From Streptomyces roseicoloratus (GTDB lineage Bacteria > Actinomycetota > Actinomycetes > Streptomycetales > Streptomycetaceae), in contig NZ_SDOY01000156.1 in assembly GCF_004117935.1 (NCBI RefSeq), forward strand, positions 1 to 64,000: DNA of 64,000 bases. The letters run 5' to 3'. How positions within the stretch are numbered: position 1 is the first letter of the stretch; each line of letters starts with the position of its first letter. A program made the translations under genes and the position numbers. Under the pieces are notes generated by a model. The model did no database searches and was not told the origin of the DNA. It worked only from the letters and a program-made list of their open reading frames with translations. Below, piece after piece: positions 9,866 through 19,480 of the stretch.

Positions 9866-10819
9866 TCACTTCACCGCGCCCGCCATCACGCCCGAGACGA
9901 ACTGGCGCTGGAAGGCGAAGAAGACGAGCAGCGGGATCAGCATCGAGACGAAGGCGCCCGGGGCGAGGACGTCGACGTTGTTGCCGAACTGGCGGACCTG
10001 TTGCTGCAGGGCCACCGTGATCGGCGGGGACTGGGCGTCCGCGAAGATCAGGGCCACCAGCATGTCGTTCCACACCCACAGGAACTGGAAGATGCCCAGC
10101 GACGCCACCGCCGGGCCGCCCAGCGGCAGGACCACCCGGGTGAACAGCCGGATCTCGCCGGCGCCGTCGAGCCGGGCCGCCTCGAGGAGTTCGCGCGGGA
10201 TCTCCGCGAAGAAGTTCCGCAGCAGGAAGATCGCGAACGGCAGGCCGAACGCCGTGTGGAACAGCACCACGCCCAGCGTCGTCTCGAAGATCCCGACCGC
10301 GCCGAACAGCTTCGACACCGGCACCAGCGCCACCTGCACCGGCACCACCAGCAGCGCGACGACCAGCAGGAACCACCAGTCGCGGCCCGGGAAGTCCAGC
10401 CACGCGAAGGCGTAGCCGGCGAAGGAGCCGATCACGATCACCAGGAGCGTCGCCGGCACCGTGATCAGGACCGTGGAGACGAGCGAGCCGGTGATCGCGT
10501 CGTTCGCGAGCAGATCGCGGTAGTTCTCGGTGGTCAGCTGCGCCGGGGCCGTGAAGACCTGCCACCAGCCGCTCGACGCGATGTCGGACGGCGAGCGCAG
10601 CGAGGACAGCAGCAGCCCGACCGTCGGCATCAGCCAGAACAGCGCCACCAGGACGAGGAAGAGCCGCATCCCGCCGGACGCGGCCCGCGCGGCCAGGCGC
10701 GCGGCCGTGCCGGAGGGGGACGTACGGGCCCGCGCGGGCCGCGCGGAGGGCTCGGCGGCGGGACGGGCCGCGGGGTCCCCGCCCGGGCGGTCGGCCTTGT
10801 CCGAGGCGAAGGACGTCAT
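9866..10819 (-). CDS. Carbohydrate ABC transporter permease, MalG type
   Basis: 317 residues; inner-membrane permease of a sugar importer. After a disordered basic N-terminus it has six predicted helices, the first LFLVLVALFWLMPTVGLLLSSL. The cytoplasmic EAA loop is clear (ELLEAARLDGAGEIRLFTRV). The C-terminus VSGVMAGAVK is the usual MalG-type ending. Its ATG overlaps the stop of the upstream permease by 4 nt (10816-10819), so translation is coupled. No ATPase gene lies in the operon, so the shared MsiK-type ATPase is the likely motor. It is the last gene of a three-gene operon (13599 down to 9866). Confidence 0.92.
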   Translation of the reverse strand: MTSFASDKADRPGGDPAARPAAEPSARPARARTSPSGTAARLAARAASGGMRLFLVLVALFWLMPTVGLLLSSLRSPSDIASSGWWQVFTAPAQLTTENYRDLLANDAITGSLVSTVLITVPATLLVIVIGSFAGYAFAWLDFPGRDWWFLLVVALLVVPVQVALVPVSKLFGAVGIFETTLGVVLFHTAFGLPFAIFLLRNFFAEIPRELLEAARLDGAGEIRLFTRVVLPLGGPAVASLGIFQFLWVWNDMLVALIFADAQSPPITVALQQQVRQFGNNVDVLAPGAFVSMLIPLLVFFAFQRQFVSGVMAGAVK

Positions 10820-12228
10820 CGGCGGTTCTCCCTTCGCATGCGGCGGATGTTGACCGCCATCACCGGCAGGACCAGCAGCAGGAGCAGCACGGCGATCGCC
10901 GAGCCCACGCCGAGGTCCGCGTCCGTGCCGAACGACGAGCGGTACAGCTGGAGCGCGAGCACGTTCGCGTCGTCCTGTGCCGAGCCCGGCGCGATGATGA
11001 AGACCAGGTCGAAGACCTTCAGGACGTTGATCATCAGCGTCACGAGGACGACGCCGAGGACCGGCCCCAGCAGCGGGACCGTGATCCTCCGGAACACCTG
11101 CCACTCGTTCGCCCCGTCGACCCGCGCCGCCTCCAGGACGTCACGCGGCAGTCCCGCGAGCCCGGCGGCGATCAGCACCATCGCGAATCCGGCCCACATC
11201 CACACGTAACTGCCGATGATCGCCGGAGTGACGAGGTGGGGGCCGAGCCACGCCACGCCGTTGTACTGCTCGCGGAAGTTGCTCGCGGGCAGCCGCAGCA
11301 CCGCGCCGTCGGCGACGGCCGGCAGCGTGAAGGTGCCGTCGGCGCCGGCCGTCGTCCGGGCCACGACCTCGCCGTCCTTCACGGCCTCGATCCGCAGGCC
11401 CTTCAGGCCCAGCTCCTTCGGGTCGACGGCGTTCGGCTTCCCGCCGCCGCCCCGGGTGAAGTCCAGCCACGCCGTGCCCGAGATCCCGCCGCCGGAGGCG
11501 GCCGGGGCGCGGGCCGGCCGGGCGTCCCCGGGCATCCGCGCCGGTGGCACACCGATCAGCGGCAGCGCCACCGGCTCCCCGGCGCGCACCGGCGCCTTGG
11601 TGACGTACGCGCCGCCGCCCGCCGCCTCCAGCGGGTGCACCGGCAGGGGCCGGGCGCGCGGGAAGCCCGACGACTCGGCGAAGGTGTCGTGCACCCCGAC
11701 CCACACGGCGTTGGCCACGCCGCGGTCCGGGTCCTGCTCGTACACCAGCCGGAAGATGATCCCGGCGGCGAGCATCGAGATCGCCATCGGCATGAAGACG
11801 ACCAGCTTGAACGCCGTTCCCCAGCGCACCCGTTCGGTGAGCACCGCGAAGATCAGGCCGAGTGCCGTCGCCACGGCCGGGGCGACGACCACCCAGATCA
11901 GGTTGTTGCGGACGGCGGTGCGGATCGTGTCGTCCGTGAACAGCGTGACGTAGTTGTCCAGGCCCGCGAACGACTCTCCGGACCGGTCGAAGAAGGACCG
12001 CTGGACCGAGTACCCGATGGGATAGACGACCAGCGCGCCCAGGAGGACGAGGGCGGGGAGGAGGAACGCCGCGGCCGTCACGGTCCTGCGCGTGCGGGTC
12101 CCGGTCCGGGCTCCGGTCCGGGCCCCGGACCGGGAGGGGGAGCGGGTCCGGGACCGGGGCCCGGACCGAGGGCGGGGCCCCTCGGTGTCGTGGCGGGCGT
12201 CGGCGGCGGTCTTGCGGGTGCCCGTCAT
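10816..12228 (-). CDS. Carbohydrate ABC transporter permease, MalF type, with extracytoplasmic insert
   Basis: 470 residues, against about 300 for a usual sugar permease. Residues 1-48 are a basic Arg/Thr/Ser tail. Helices begin at 50-75 and continue to about 162. From about 180 to 330 there is an extra hydrophilic segment, after which the normal permease resumes (HLVTPAIIGSYVWMWAGFAM; EAA loop 366-387 EAARVDGANEWQVFRR). The insert's second half (248-316) reads like an SdrD-B/Cna-B-type beta-sandwich: ISGTAWLDFT, a GLKGLRIEAV strand, DGEVVARTTAGADGTFTLP. By membrane topology it would lie outside the cell, where it could touch the binding protein or the wall. Overlaps the next permease by 4 nt and starts 3 nt after the lipoprotein stop. 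Confidence 0.9.
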   Translation of the reverse strand: MTGTRKTAADARHDTEGPRPRSGPRSRTRSPSRSGARTGARTGTRTRRTVTAAAFLLPALVLLGALVVYPIGYSVQRSFFDRSGESFAGLDNYVTLFTDDTIRTAVRNNLIWVVVAPAVATALGLIFAVLTERVRWGTAFKLVVFMPMAISMLAAGIIFRLVYEQDPDRGVANAVWVGVHDTFAESSGFPRARPLPVHPLEAAGGGAYVTKAPVRAGEPVALPLIGVPPARMPGDARPARAPAASGGGISGTAWLDFTRGGGGKPNAVDPKELGLKGLRIEAVKDGEVVARTTAGADGTFTLPAVADGAVLRLPASNFREQYNGVAWLGPHLVTPAIIGSYVWMWAGFAMVLIAAGLAGLPRDVLEAARVDGANEWQVFRRITVPLLGPVLGVVLVTLMINVLKVFDLVFIIAPGSAQDDANVLALQLYRSSFGTDADLGVGSAIAVLLLLLVLPVMAVNIRRMRRENRR

Positions 12229-12231
12229 CGC

Positions 12232-13599
12232 TCAGTCCTTGTACGCCTTGGCCGCCTCGGCCTCCAGCCTCGCCTGGGTGCCCGCCACGTCCTTCGGGTT
12301 CTTCAGGAAGTCCTGGAGCGCCTTCCACTCGCCCTTCCCGGGCGTCCCGCCGAACGACTGCGGCATCTGGTCCGACATGTCGAAGCGGAAGCCGTCGCCC
12401 GCGCCGATCAGCGACGTGGCGATCTTCCGCTGGACCTCGTTCGGGTACGCCGCCGGGTCGAGCGCCTTGTTCGGCGACAGGAAGCCGCCCTCCGCCGCCC
12501 AGATCCTGGCCGCGTCGGGCGAGGCCAGGAAGGTGAGCAGGGCCTGCGCGCCCTTGCTGTCCTTCAGCGCCACCGCCGCGTCGCCGCCGGTCACCACGGG
12601 CGCCGCGCCGTCGCCGACGGCGGGGAACAAAAACACCTTCGCGTCCGTGCCGATCTTCGCGCCGGTCTCCGCGATGTTCACCGCCGAGAAGTCGCCCTCG
12701 AAGACCATCGCCGCCTTCGGCTGGTCGCCGCCCGTGAAGGTCTGCGTCACGGACACCGGGAACTCGGTCTGCAGCGCGCCGTTCGTGCCGCCCGCGATGA
12801 GGGCCGGCTTGCCGAACAGCTCGGCGAGCGTGGTGAGCGCCTGGGCGACGGACGGGTCGGTCCACTTGAGGGTGTGCCCGGCGAGCCGGTCGTACTTCTC
12901 CGGGCCCGCCTGCGAGAGGTAGACGTTCTCGAACCAGTCGGTGAGCGTCCAGCCGTCCGCGCCGCCGACCGACACCGGCGTCACGCCCGAGGCGGAGATC
13001 GTCTCGGCGGTGGCGAGGAAGTCCTTCCACGTCTTCGGCTCGCTCGCGCCCGCGTTGTCGAACGCCGTCGCGTTGTACCAGACCAGGGACTTGTTGGCGG
13101 CCTTGAAGTACACGCCGTACGACGTGCCGTCGACCGCGCCGAGGTCCTGCCAGCCCTTCGAGTAGTTCTTCTCCAGCTGGGCCTTCGCCTCCGGTCCGAG
13201 CGGCTTGAGCCACTTCTGGGCGGCGGCCTGCTGGATCGCGCCGACCTGCGGCAGCATCGCGACGTCCGGCGGCGAGCCGCCGGCGATCTTCGTGCCGAGG
13301 AAGTTCACGATCGGGTCCTGGGCGGGCACGAAGGTGACGGTCGCGCCCGTGCGCTTCTCGAACTCCTTCAGGACCTTGGTGAAGTTGGCCTGTTCGGGGC
13401 CCGTCCAGACGGCGGCGACCTCGATCTTCTCGCCCTTGAGGGAGGGCAGCGCGACGCCTGGCGCGTTGCCCGGCGCCGAGGTGCCGGGCTGGGTGCCGTT
13501 TCCGCCGCCGTTGTCGTCGCCGCCGCCACCGCAGCCCGTGGCCGCGAGTACGGCGACCGCCGCCACGACACCGAGTCGAAGAGTTCTGCCGTTACGCAT
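12232..13599 (-). CDS. Extracellular sugar-binding lipoprotein of an ABC importer
   Basis: 455 residues. A type II signal peptide ends in the lipobox AATGC (Cys23), followed by a Gly/Asn/Asp-rich tether, then a family 1 solute-binding fold (VAAVWTGPEQANFTKVLKEFEKRTGATVTFV; later KAAMVFEGDFSAVN and FPAVGDGAAPVVTGGDAAV). It is the first gene of the three-gene importer and binds the sugar at the membrane surface. The sugar is unclear, since aromatic residues typical of oligosaccharide binding occur but do not decide it. No LacI-type regulator lies next to it. The upstream 188 bp includes a TTGACA-like box on the minus strand near 13685-13690, without a well-spaced -10. Confidence 0.92.
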   Translation of the reverse strand: MRNGRTLRLGVVAAVAVLAATGCGGGGDDNGGGNGTQPGTSAPGNAPGVALPSLKGEKIEVAAVWTGPEQANFTKVLKEFEKRTGATVTFVPAQDPIVNFLGTKIAGGSPPDVAMLPQVGAIQQAAAQKWLKPLGPEAKAQLEKNYSKGWQDLGAVDGTSYGVYFKAANKSLVWYNATAFDNAGASEPKTWKDFLATAETISASGVTPVSVGGADGWTLTDWFENVYLSQAGPEKYDRLAGHTLKWTDPSVAQALTTLAELFGKPALIAGGTNGALQTEFPVSVTQTFTGGDQPKAAMVFEGDFSAVNIAETGAKIGTDAKVFLFPAVGDGAAPVVTGGDAAVALKDSKGAQALLTFLASPDAARIWAAEGGFLSPNKALDPAAYPNEVQRKIATSLIGAGDGFRFDMSDQMPQSFGGTPGKGEWKALQDFLKNPKDVAGTQARLEAEAAKAYKD

Positions 13600-13787
13600 C
13601 CGAGCCCCGCCTCTCCCGCGTTTTCCGGTCCCGTGCGCTCAGGTCTACGCCGGGTGCGGAGGGGCCGCAATAGCGCCTTGCGTGTCAAGTGGGCATTCGT
13701 GATGCGGTCGTGACGTGGCGTCAAGCGGGGCTCGAGGGCGGTTCCGCCGTTTCCCGAGCCCGCTGGACTCCCCGGGCGGTACGGGAT

Positions 13788-16700
13788 TCAGGCGTGGGTC
13801 GGCGACACCAGGGGCGGTATCGGTGTGGCCTCCACCGAGCGGGCCGCGCGGTCCAGGGCGCTGGCGAGGAGGGCCAGGTCGGTCGGGCCGTTGCCCAGTT
13901 CGCGGACCGGGCGGCGGGCCGGCGGGTCGCCCATGCGTTCCCACTCCAGCGGGACGACGGTCGGGCGCAGCGTCGCCGTGCGCGGGATGCGGCCGGTGAC
14001 CCGGCCCGCCTGGAACGGCGTCACTCGGCCGTCCGGGTGGCCCAGCCGGCCGCGGCCCGGCTGCGGTGCGTCCGGGCCGGGCGAGGCGGGAGGCGGGTCG
14101 AGGACGATGCGCAGGCGGGCGCCGTGGGCCAGTTCCGTGTCCGCCGTGCGGTCCGGGCGTGCCGAGGCCGCGATCAGGTGGACGCCGAGCCGCGCCCCGT
14201 TCCGCGCGACCGCCTCCAGCGCGCGGACCACTGAGCCGGCCGCCGGGCGGCCCGGTGCGCCGAGCGCGGGTGCGACCAGCGCGTCGAAGTCGTCCACGAG
14301 GACGACCAGGCGCGGCAGCGCGCCGGCGCCCTCCGCCGCCGGGCCGCTGCGGACCGGGTCGGTCCGGCTGCTCGGCGTGTCGCCCAGGGCGTCGGCCGTC
14401 AGCCGCAGGGTGCGTCCGCTGGGCCGGTCGCCGAGGAGGTCGGCGCCGGGCGGCGGAGTGCGGTACGTGGTGGTGTCGGTCTGCTGGTCGTACACCTCGC
14501 GCGGACGCGGCGTCCGGCCGCTCGCCGTGTCGCCGAGCGGGAAGGCGCCGCTGCGAGGGGCGCGGTTGCCCGGCGCGTCGCCGACCGCGCCGTCGGGTGC
14601 CACGCGCAGCGTGCGGCCGCTGGCGCGGTCGGCGAGGAGGTCCGAGCCCGGGGGCGGGGTGCCCCCGGCGGCCGGGGCCGCGGGGGCGGCCGCCGTGCGG
14701 GCCTCCGGGACGCGGGCGGCGGCCGGTACGGACTCGGCCGGGCTCGCGGAGCGCTGGCCGATCAGCCGGGCCGAGCGGCGGTCGGCGAAGTGGGTGTCGC
14801 CGAGGAGTTCGGCGCGGCGCTTCAGCTCGGCGCCCAGGGCCTGCGCGAACTCCCGCATCCGCACCGGGTCCGAGGCGACCAGGTGCTCGGTCACGTGCGG
14901 CAGCTCCGTACAGGCCGCGAGGCCTTCGCCGCGCTCGCCGCCCGCGCCGTCGACGAGGAGCAGGCCGAGCCGGTCGGGGCGGGCCCCGGCGGCCAGCGAG
15001 GCGGCGATCGCGCGCAGCAGCTCCGTACGGCCGCTGCCCGCCGGGCCCTCGACGAGCAGGTGCGGGCCCTCCTGCGTGAGGTCCACGGCGACCGGGCCGC
15101 GCGGGCCCGCGCCCAGGACCGCGGTGCCGTCCGCGGCGGAGGCCCAGCGGGCCATCAGGGAGGCGGGCGTGGCCCGGGCCAGGCCCAGCTCGTCCAGGAG
15201 CCGGGCGGACGGCGGCAGCGCGGCGGCGGCCCTGCCCGGTCCGTGGTGTCCGGCGGTCTCCGTCCGCAGCGGGGCCAGGGCGCGGCCGAAGCGCTCCGCC
15301 CAGGCGACGGACACGGCGTCGACGACGCCGACCGTGCCGTGCCCCGCGGCCCGGCCGCCGGCCGTCCGCAGCAGTCGCAGCGCGGTCGCCACGTCGCCGC
15401 TGAGCAGCGCCGCCGCCCCGCACTCGCGGAAGGCGAGGGAGGCGGCGCAGGCCGTCTCGTAGGTGGCCGCGACGGGGGAGGACGGTGAGGCGGCGGGCGC
15501 CTCGGCGAGGCAGAGCAGGTGGATGCCGGAGGCCGGGCCGGCGCCGGCGAGCCGCGCCGCCGTCTCGCGCAGCGCGGCGGTGCCCGGGTCGCCGTCGACG
15601 ATCACGACGGTCGCGGGTCCCTCGTGGCGGGCGGCGGCCTCGGCGACGGCCGCCTTGTCGGCGCTGGGCCAGCCGGGGCCGAGCGGGCCGTCGTCCAGGC
15701 GGCGGGTGAGTTCGGTGAAGCGGGCGTGGGCCTGTTCCCGGTCGTAGGCGAGGAGCAGCCGGCAGTCCTGGCCGTGCGCGGGCCGGGTGTGCGGGAGCCA
15801 GCCGAGCCAGGCCCAGGCCCGGCGGCGCTCGTCGAGCGGCCGGTTCCGGTCGGCGCTGACCAGGACGATCTCCAGGTCGCCCGGGGCGTGCAGGGCGGCG
15901 AGCTGGGCCACCACGGAGCGGGCGAGACCGGCGAGCCGCGGCGCGGGTCCGGCGAGGCCGAGCGAACCGACCTCGCGCAGCCCCACGGTGACGGGCACTC
16001 CGGACAGATCGGCGCGGTCCGTCGTGCCGAGCCGGACCACCAGCGCCTCGGGATGTCCGGCGTCCCGCTCCCACAGGCGCGGCCCCGGGCCGAGGGCGGT
16101 GAGCAGCACGGCGGCCGGATCGGGCCAGGTGTCGGGCGGGCTGCCGGGGTCGCCGCCGGGCGCGGTACCGGGGCGGGCGCCGGTGAACACGGGCACGGGC
16201 GCCACGCCGTACTCGCCGTCCCGGGCGTCGTCCCGGGCGCCCGCGAGCCGGCGGGCCCAGGCGCCGAGGCCGCGCCGGCGGGGCTGCCGGTTCCGGCTGT
16301 GGGACTCGATCCCGGCCTCGGGTTCGGCGGGCTCCTCCGCGCGTGCGTGCGCGAGGCCGGCGCCGGTGTCCTCGCCGTCGCCCCGGCCGGGTGTCCGCTC
16401 CTGCCCGTAGGACCGGCCCTGGCCGTGGGTGGCGTCCTGGGCGTGGGCGGTGCTCCCGTCCCGGGCGCCCGGGACGGGAGCACCGCCGTGCGCCGGGGCG
16501 TACGCGGCCGGGCCCGGCTCGGCCGGCGTGCCGGCGGGGTCGCCGGCGAGGGTCACCCGGAGGTGACCCTCGCCGTCAGGCGCCGTGGCGAGGGCCGCGT
16601 CGGACGGGCCGCCGTGGCCGGTCAGCCGCAGGGCGGACTCGCCGACCCGCAGCGTGCCGCCGGGCGGGAAGCGCACGGGGCGCGGGCCGACCGCGGCACC

Positions 16701-17195
16701 GTCGAGCGCGGTGCCGTTGGTGGAGCCCTCGTCGGTGACCGTGACGCGGCCGTCCGGGCCGACCGTCACCGTGCAGTGGGCGCGGGAGACGTCCGGGTCG
16801 TCGAGCGGCACGTCCGCGTCCACAGAACGGCCGATTCTGATCGCTCCGCCGTGCAGCAGATGCACACCGCCGGCATCCGGTCCGGCCACCACGTGCAGCC
16901 GGGCCGGGGCGCCCTCGCCTATGGCGTCGTCCGGGCCCGGGACCTGGAGGGAGAGCACGGCCCCGTCGACCAGCGGCGGCTCGCCGAGCAGGCAGCGGCG
17001 GCTGTCGAGCCGCTCCCCGCCCGCGTACAGCACGGTGGTCCCGGAGGAGGAGGTGTCGGGGCCGGAGACCGCCGTGGCGAGCGAGGAGGCCACGGCGGCC
17101 AGCTCGGTCCCCGCGGGCGCGGTGACGAGCACGTCGCAGGCGCGCCCGAGGCCGTGGCCGGCGTGCGGCGCGAGGACGGTCAGCCGGATCTGCAT
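13788..17195 (-). CDS. FHA-domain FtsK/SpoIIIE-like ATPase
   Basis: 1135 residues from the ATG at 17195 (MQIRLTVLAPHAGHG). Residues 1-90 look like a YukD/ubiquitin-like or forkhead-associated lead. Residues 100-190 are an FHA phosphothreonine-binding domain (IRIGRS, SRAH 137-140, GSTNGT with Asn160). After a long disordered linker, a half-ATPase occupies about 360-640, followed by an FtsK/SpoIIIE-type ATPase with Walker A GPAGSGRT (717-724) and LGLLLVDGAGG. The Walker A Lys is Arg. A repeat-rich insert (about 975-1065) separates the Walker A half from LVVLVDDFDAL. It lies divergent from two Ser/Thr kinases, which suggests the FHA domain reads their phosphorylation. No transmembrane helix is evident. 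The upstream extension to 17570 is rejected because it runs through the promoter region. Confidence 0.85.
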   Translation of the reverse strand: MQIRLTVLAPHAGHGLGRACDVLVTAPAGTELAAVASSLATAVSGPDTSSSGTTVLYAGGERLDSRRCLLGEPPLVDGAVLSLQVPGPDDAIGEGAPARLHVVAGPDAGGVHLLHGGAIRIGRSVDADVPLDDPDVSRAHCTVTVGPDGRVTVTDEGSTNGTALDGAAVGPRPVRFPPGGTLRVGESALRLTGHGGPSDAALATAPDGEGHLRVTLAGDPAGTPAEPGPAAYAPAHGGAPVPGARDGSTAHAQDATHGQGRSYGQERTPGRGDGEDTGAGLAHARAEEPAEPEAGIESHSRNRQPRRRGLGAWARRLAGARDDARDGEYGVAPVPVFTGARPGTAPGGDPGSPPDTWPDPAAVLLTALGPGPRLWERDAGHPEALVVRLGTTDRADLSGVPVTVGLREVGSLGLAGPAPRLAGLARSVVAQLAALHAPGDLEIVLVSADRNRPLDERRRAWAWLGWLPHTRPAHGQDCRLLLAYDREQAHARFTELTRRLDDGPLGPGWPSADKAAVAEAAARHEGPATVVIVDGDPGTAALRETAARLAGAGPASGIHLLCLAEAPAASPSSPVAATYETACAASLAFRECGAAALLSGDVATALRLLRTAGGRAAGHGTVGVVDAVSVAWAERFGRALAPLRTETAGHHGPGRAAAALPPSARLLDELGLARATPASLMARWASAADGTAVLGAGPRGPVAVDLTQEGPHLLVEGPAGSGRTELLRAIAASLAAGARPDRLGLLLVDGAGGERGEGLAACTELPHVTEHLVASDPVRMREFAQALGAELKRRAELLGDTHFADRRSARLIGQRSASPAESVPAAARVPEARTAAAPAAPAAGGTPPPGSDLLADRASGRTLRVAPDGAVGDAPGNRAPRSGAFPLGDTASGRTPRPREVYDQQTDTTTYRTPPPGADLLGDRPSGRTLRLTADALGDTPSSRTDPVRSGPAAEGAGALPRLVVLVDDFDALVAPALGAPGRPAAGSVVRALEAVARNGARLGVHLIAASARPDRTADTELAHGARLRIVLDPPPASPGPDAPQPGRGRLGHPDGRVTPFQAGRVTGRIPRTATLRPTVVPLEWERMGDPPARRPVRELGNGPTDLALLASALDRAARSVEATPIPPLVSPTHA

Positions 17196-17664
17196 CGCCG
17201 TCAGCGGTCCCTTCTGCGCGACGCACCGGGCAGGGGAACCGGACCACTGGCAACCCCCCGCCCCGCACGGACGCGTCGTCCGGTACAGGTCGGCACGGCG
17301 CGGGGCTCCCGTCCCCGACACGACGTGCTGCAGGCATCCTCGCACCTGCCACTGACAACACGCCCACGGGTCGCCCGGAAGTGATCTTGTTCGGTCGCGC
17401 ATGGACGCTATTTCGCCTGGTTGCGTACGTCTCGCCGCTCTTCCCGCAACCTGCGACCCGCGCCGGGCGTCTCTTTTCCGGACACGTACGGCAGCGGAAT
17501 CGGCCATCTCGCGGACGGTCGATGACCCGTTCGGCGGCACTAAAGTGGGTCGGACACCCGGACGGGTCACAGAACAACACAGGGACCCCGGGGAGACTAC
17601 GACGCAGAATCCCGGGCCCCGGCGCCTGGGATCCCAGGACCACGATCAGCAGGGAGCGCGTGAC
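17196..17664. promoter_or_regulatory. Divergent promoter region (FHA-ATPase / pkaA)
   Basis: 469 bp. On the plus side TAAAGT at 17541-17546 is a plausible -10 for pkaA, giving a leader of about 115 nt. A short inverted repeat (GGGTC-GGACACCCGGAC-GGGTCAC region, 17547-17570) follows it. The AT-richer stretch 17380-17470 likely carries the minus-strand promoter. No gene is apparent. Confidence 0.5.
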
Positions 17665-19431
17665 GTGCGGCCTATCGGCAGCAAGTACCTGCTCGAGGAG
17701 CCGCTCGGCCGCGGCGCCACGGGCACCGTCTGGCGAGCCCGCCAGCGGGAGACGGCCGGCGCCGAGGCAGCCGTGCCCGGCCAGCCCGGCGAGACCGTCG
17801 CGATCAAGGTCCTCAAGGAGGAGCTGGCCAACGACGCGGACATCGTCATGCGCTTCCTGCGCGAGCGGTCCGTGCTGCTCCGGCTCACCCACCCCAACAT
17901 CGTGCGCACCCGCGACCTGGTCGTGGAAGGCGACGTCCTCGCGCTCGTCATGGACCTCGTCGAGGGCCCCGACCTGCACCGCTACATCCGGGAGAACGGC
18001 CCGCTCACGCCGGTCGCCGCCGCCCTGCTCACCGCGCAGATCGCCGACGCGCTCGCCGCCAGCCACGCCGACGGCGTCGTCCACCGCGACCTCAAGCCGG
18101 CGAACGTGCTGCTCGCCGAACGGGACGGCGCGATGTTCCCGATGCTGACCGACTTCGGCATCGCGCGCCTCGCCGACTCCCCGGGCCTGACCCGCACCCA
18201 CGAGTTCGTCGGCACGCCCGCGTACGTCGCGCCCGAGTCCGCGGAGGGCCGCCCGCAGACCTCCGCCGTCGACGTCTACGGCGCCGGCATCCTCCTCTAC
18301 GAGCTGGTCACCGGCCGCCCGCCGTTCGCCGGCGGCACGGCCCTCGAGGTCCTGCACCGCCACCTCAGCGAGGAGCCGCGCCGCCCCTCGACCGTCCCCG
18401 GCCCGCTGTGGACGGTGATAGAGCGCTGCCTCAGCAAGGACCCGGACCGCCGGCCCAGCGCCCAGAACCTGGCCCGCGGCCTGCGCACGGTCGCCGCCGG
18501 CATCGGCGTGCACGCCACGCCGGCCCAGATCGAGGCCGCCGAGGGCGTCGGCGCGCTGCTCGCGCCCGACCCGGCCCCGGCGCCGGTCCCCGAGACCCCG
18601 GGCGTCGACCCGGCCGGCGCCACCCAGGTGCTGCCCAGCGGCTCGGCCGCCCCGGCGGGCGTGCCGCAGCCGCCGCAGTACGACCCGGCGGCGGCGACCA
18701 GCGTGATGCCGACCAGCGGCCCGCCCGGCGCTCCCGTGGAGGCCGCCGACCCGACCGCGGTCATGCCGCCCGTACCGCAGGACGCGCCGCCCGAGCAGCC
18801 GCACCCCTGGCAGACCCAGCTCGGCGCCCTGCGGGACCGCAACGAGCAGACGCAGGTGCAGTACCTCGACCCGAACGACGACCCGCTGCGCCGCCGTCCG
18901 CAGCGGCGCCCGCAGCCGCCGCAGGGCGCGCCGCAGCAGGGCTACGGGCCGGGGCCGGGCCAGCAGCCGCCGCAGCAGTACCGGCAGCAGCGACCTCCGC
19001 AGGCCCCGCAGCCCCAGCCGTACCAGCAGGCCCCGCAGCCCCAGCCGTACCAGCAGCCCCAGCGGCAGCAGTACGCGCCGCAGCCGCAGCAGCAGTACGC
19101 GCCGCCGCAGCCGCCGCCCCCGGCGCCCGCGCCCGCCCCGGTGCCGCGCGAGCCGCGTCCGCCGCGTCAGCGCAGCGCCAACCCGATGCGCATCCCCGGC
19201 CTCGGCTGCCTCAAGGGCTGCCTGTTCACGATCCTGCTGTTCGTGGTCGCGGGCTGGCTCATCTGGGAGCTCACGCCGCTCCAGGACTGGGTCGCCCAGG
19301 GCAAGGGCTACTGGGAGGCCATCGGCGACGGCATCAGCTCCTTCACCGACTGGGTCTCCTCGCTCGGCGACAGCGTCAGCGGCAGCGGCGACACCGGCGG
19401 CAGCGGTGCCACCGGCGGTACGGGGCAGTGA
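17665..19431 (+). CDS. pkaA: Membrane Ser/Thr protein kinase, PkaA type
   Basis: 588 residues from the GTG at 17665 (AGGGAG 9 nt upstream). The Hanks-type kinase domain spans 7-270: Gly loop GRGATGTVW, Lys48, catalytic HRDLKPAN with Asp142, DFG 163-165, APE-like APES. Between the Gly loop and Lys48 there is an unusual 18-residue Ala/Glu/Gly insert. Residues 300-505 are a Pro/Gln-rich tail with Gln-Pro-Tyr repeats. One membrane helix (about 518-535, LLFVVAGWLIW) leaves a short acidic C-terminus outside. There are no PASTA domains. The order kinase-kinase-prfB-ftsEX matches the pkaA/pkaB locus I recall from S. coelicolor. Likely partner: the divergent FHA protein. Confidence 0.88.
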   Translation: MRPIGSKYLLEEPLGRGATGTVWRARQRETAGAEAAVPGQPGETVAIKVLKEELANDADIVMRFLRERSVLLRLTHPNIVRTRDLVVEGDVLALVMDLVEGPDLHRYIRENGPLTPVAAALLTAQIADALAASHADGVVHRDLKPANVLLAERDGAMFPMLTDFGIARLADSPGLTRTHEFVGTPAYVAPESAEGRPQTSAVDVYGAGILLYELVTGRPPFAGGTALEVLHRHLSEEPRRPSTVPGPLWTVIERCLSKDPDRRPSAQNLARGLRTVAAGIGVHATPAQIEAAEGVGALLAPDPAPAPVPETPGVDPAGATQVLPSGSAAPAGVPQPPQYDPAAATSVMPTSGPPGAPVEAADPTAVMPPVPQDAPPEQPHPWQTQLGALRDRNEQTQVQYLDPNDDPLRRRPQRRPQPPQGAPQQGYGPGPGQQPPQQYRQQRPPQAPQPQPYQQAPQPQPYQQPQRQQYAPQPQQQYAPPQPPPPAPAPAPVPREPRPPRQRSANPMRIPGLGCLKGCLFTILLFVVAGWLIWELTPLQDWVAQGKGYWEAIGDGISSFTDWVSSLGDSVSGSGDTGGSGATGGTGQ

Positions 19432-19480
19432 CCGACGCCCGCTGAGGCGCCCGGCGGCAGGCCAGGGTGTCGATTTGTCG

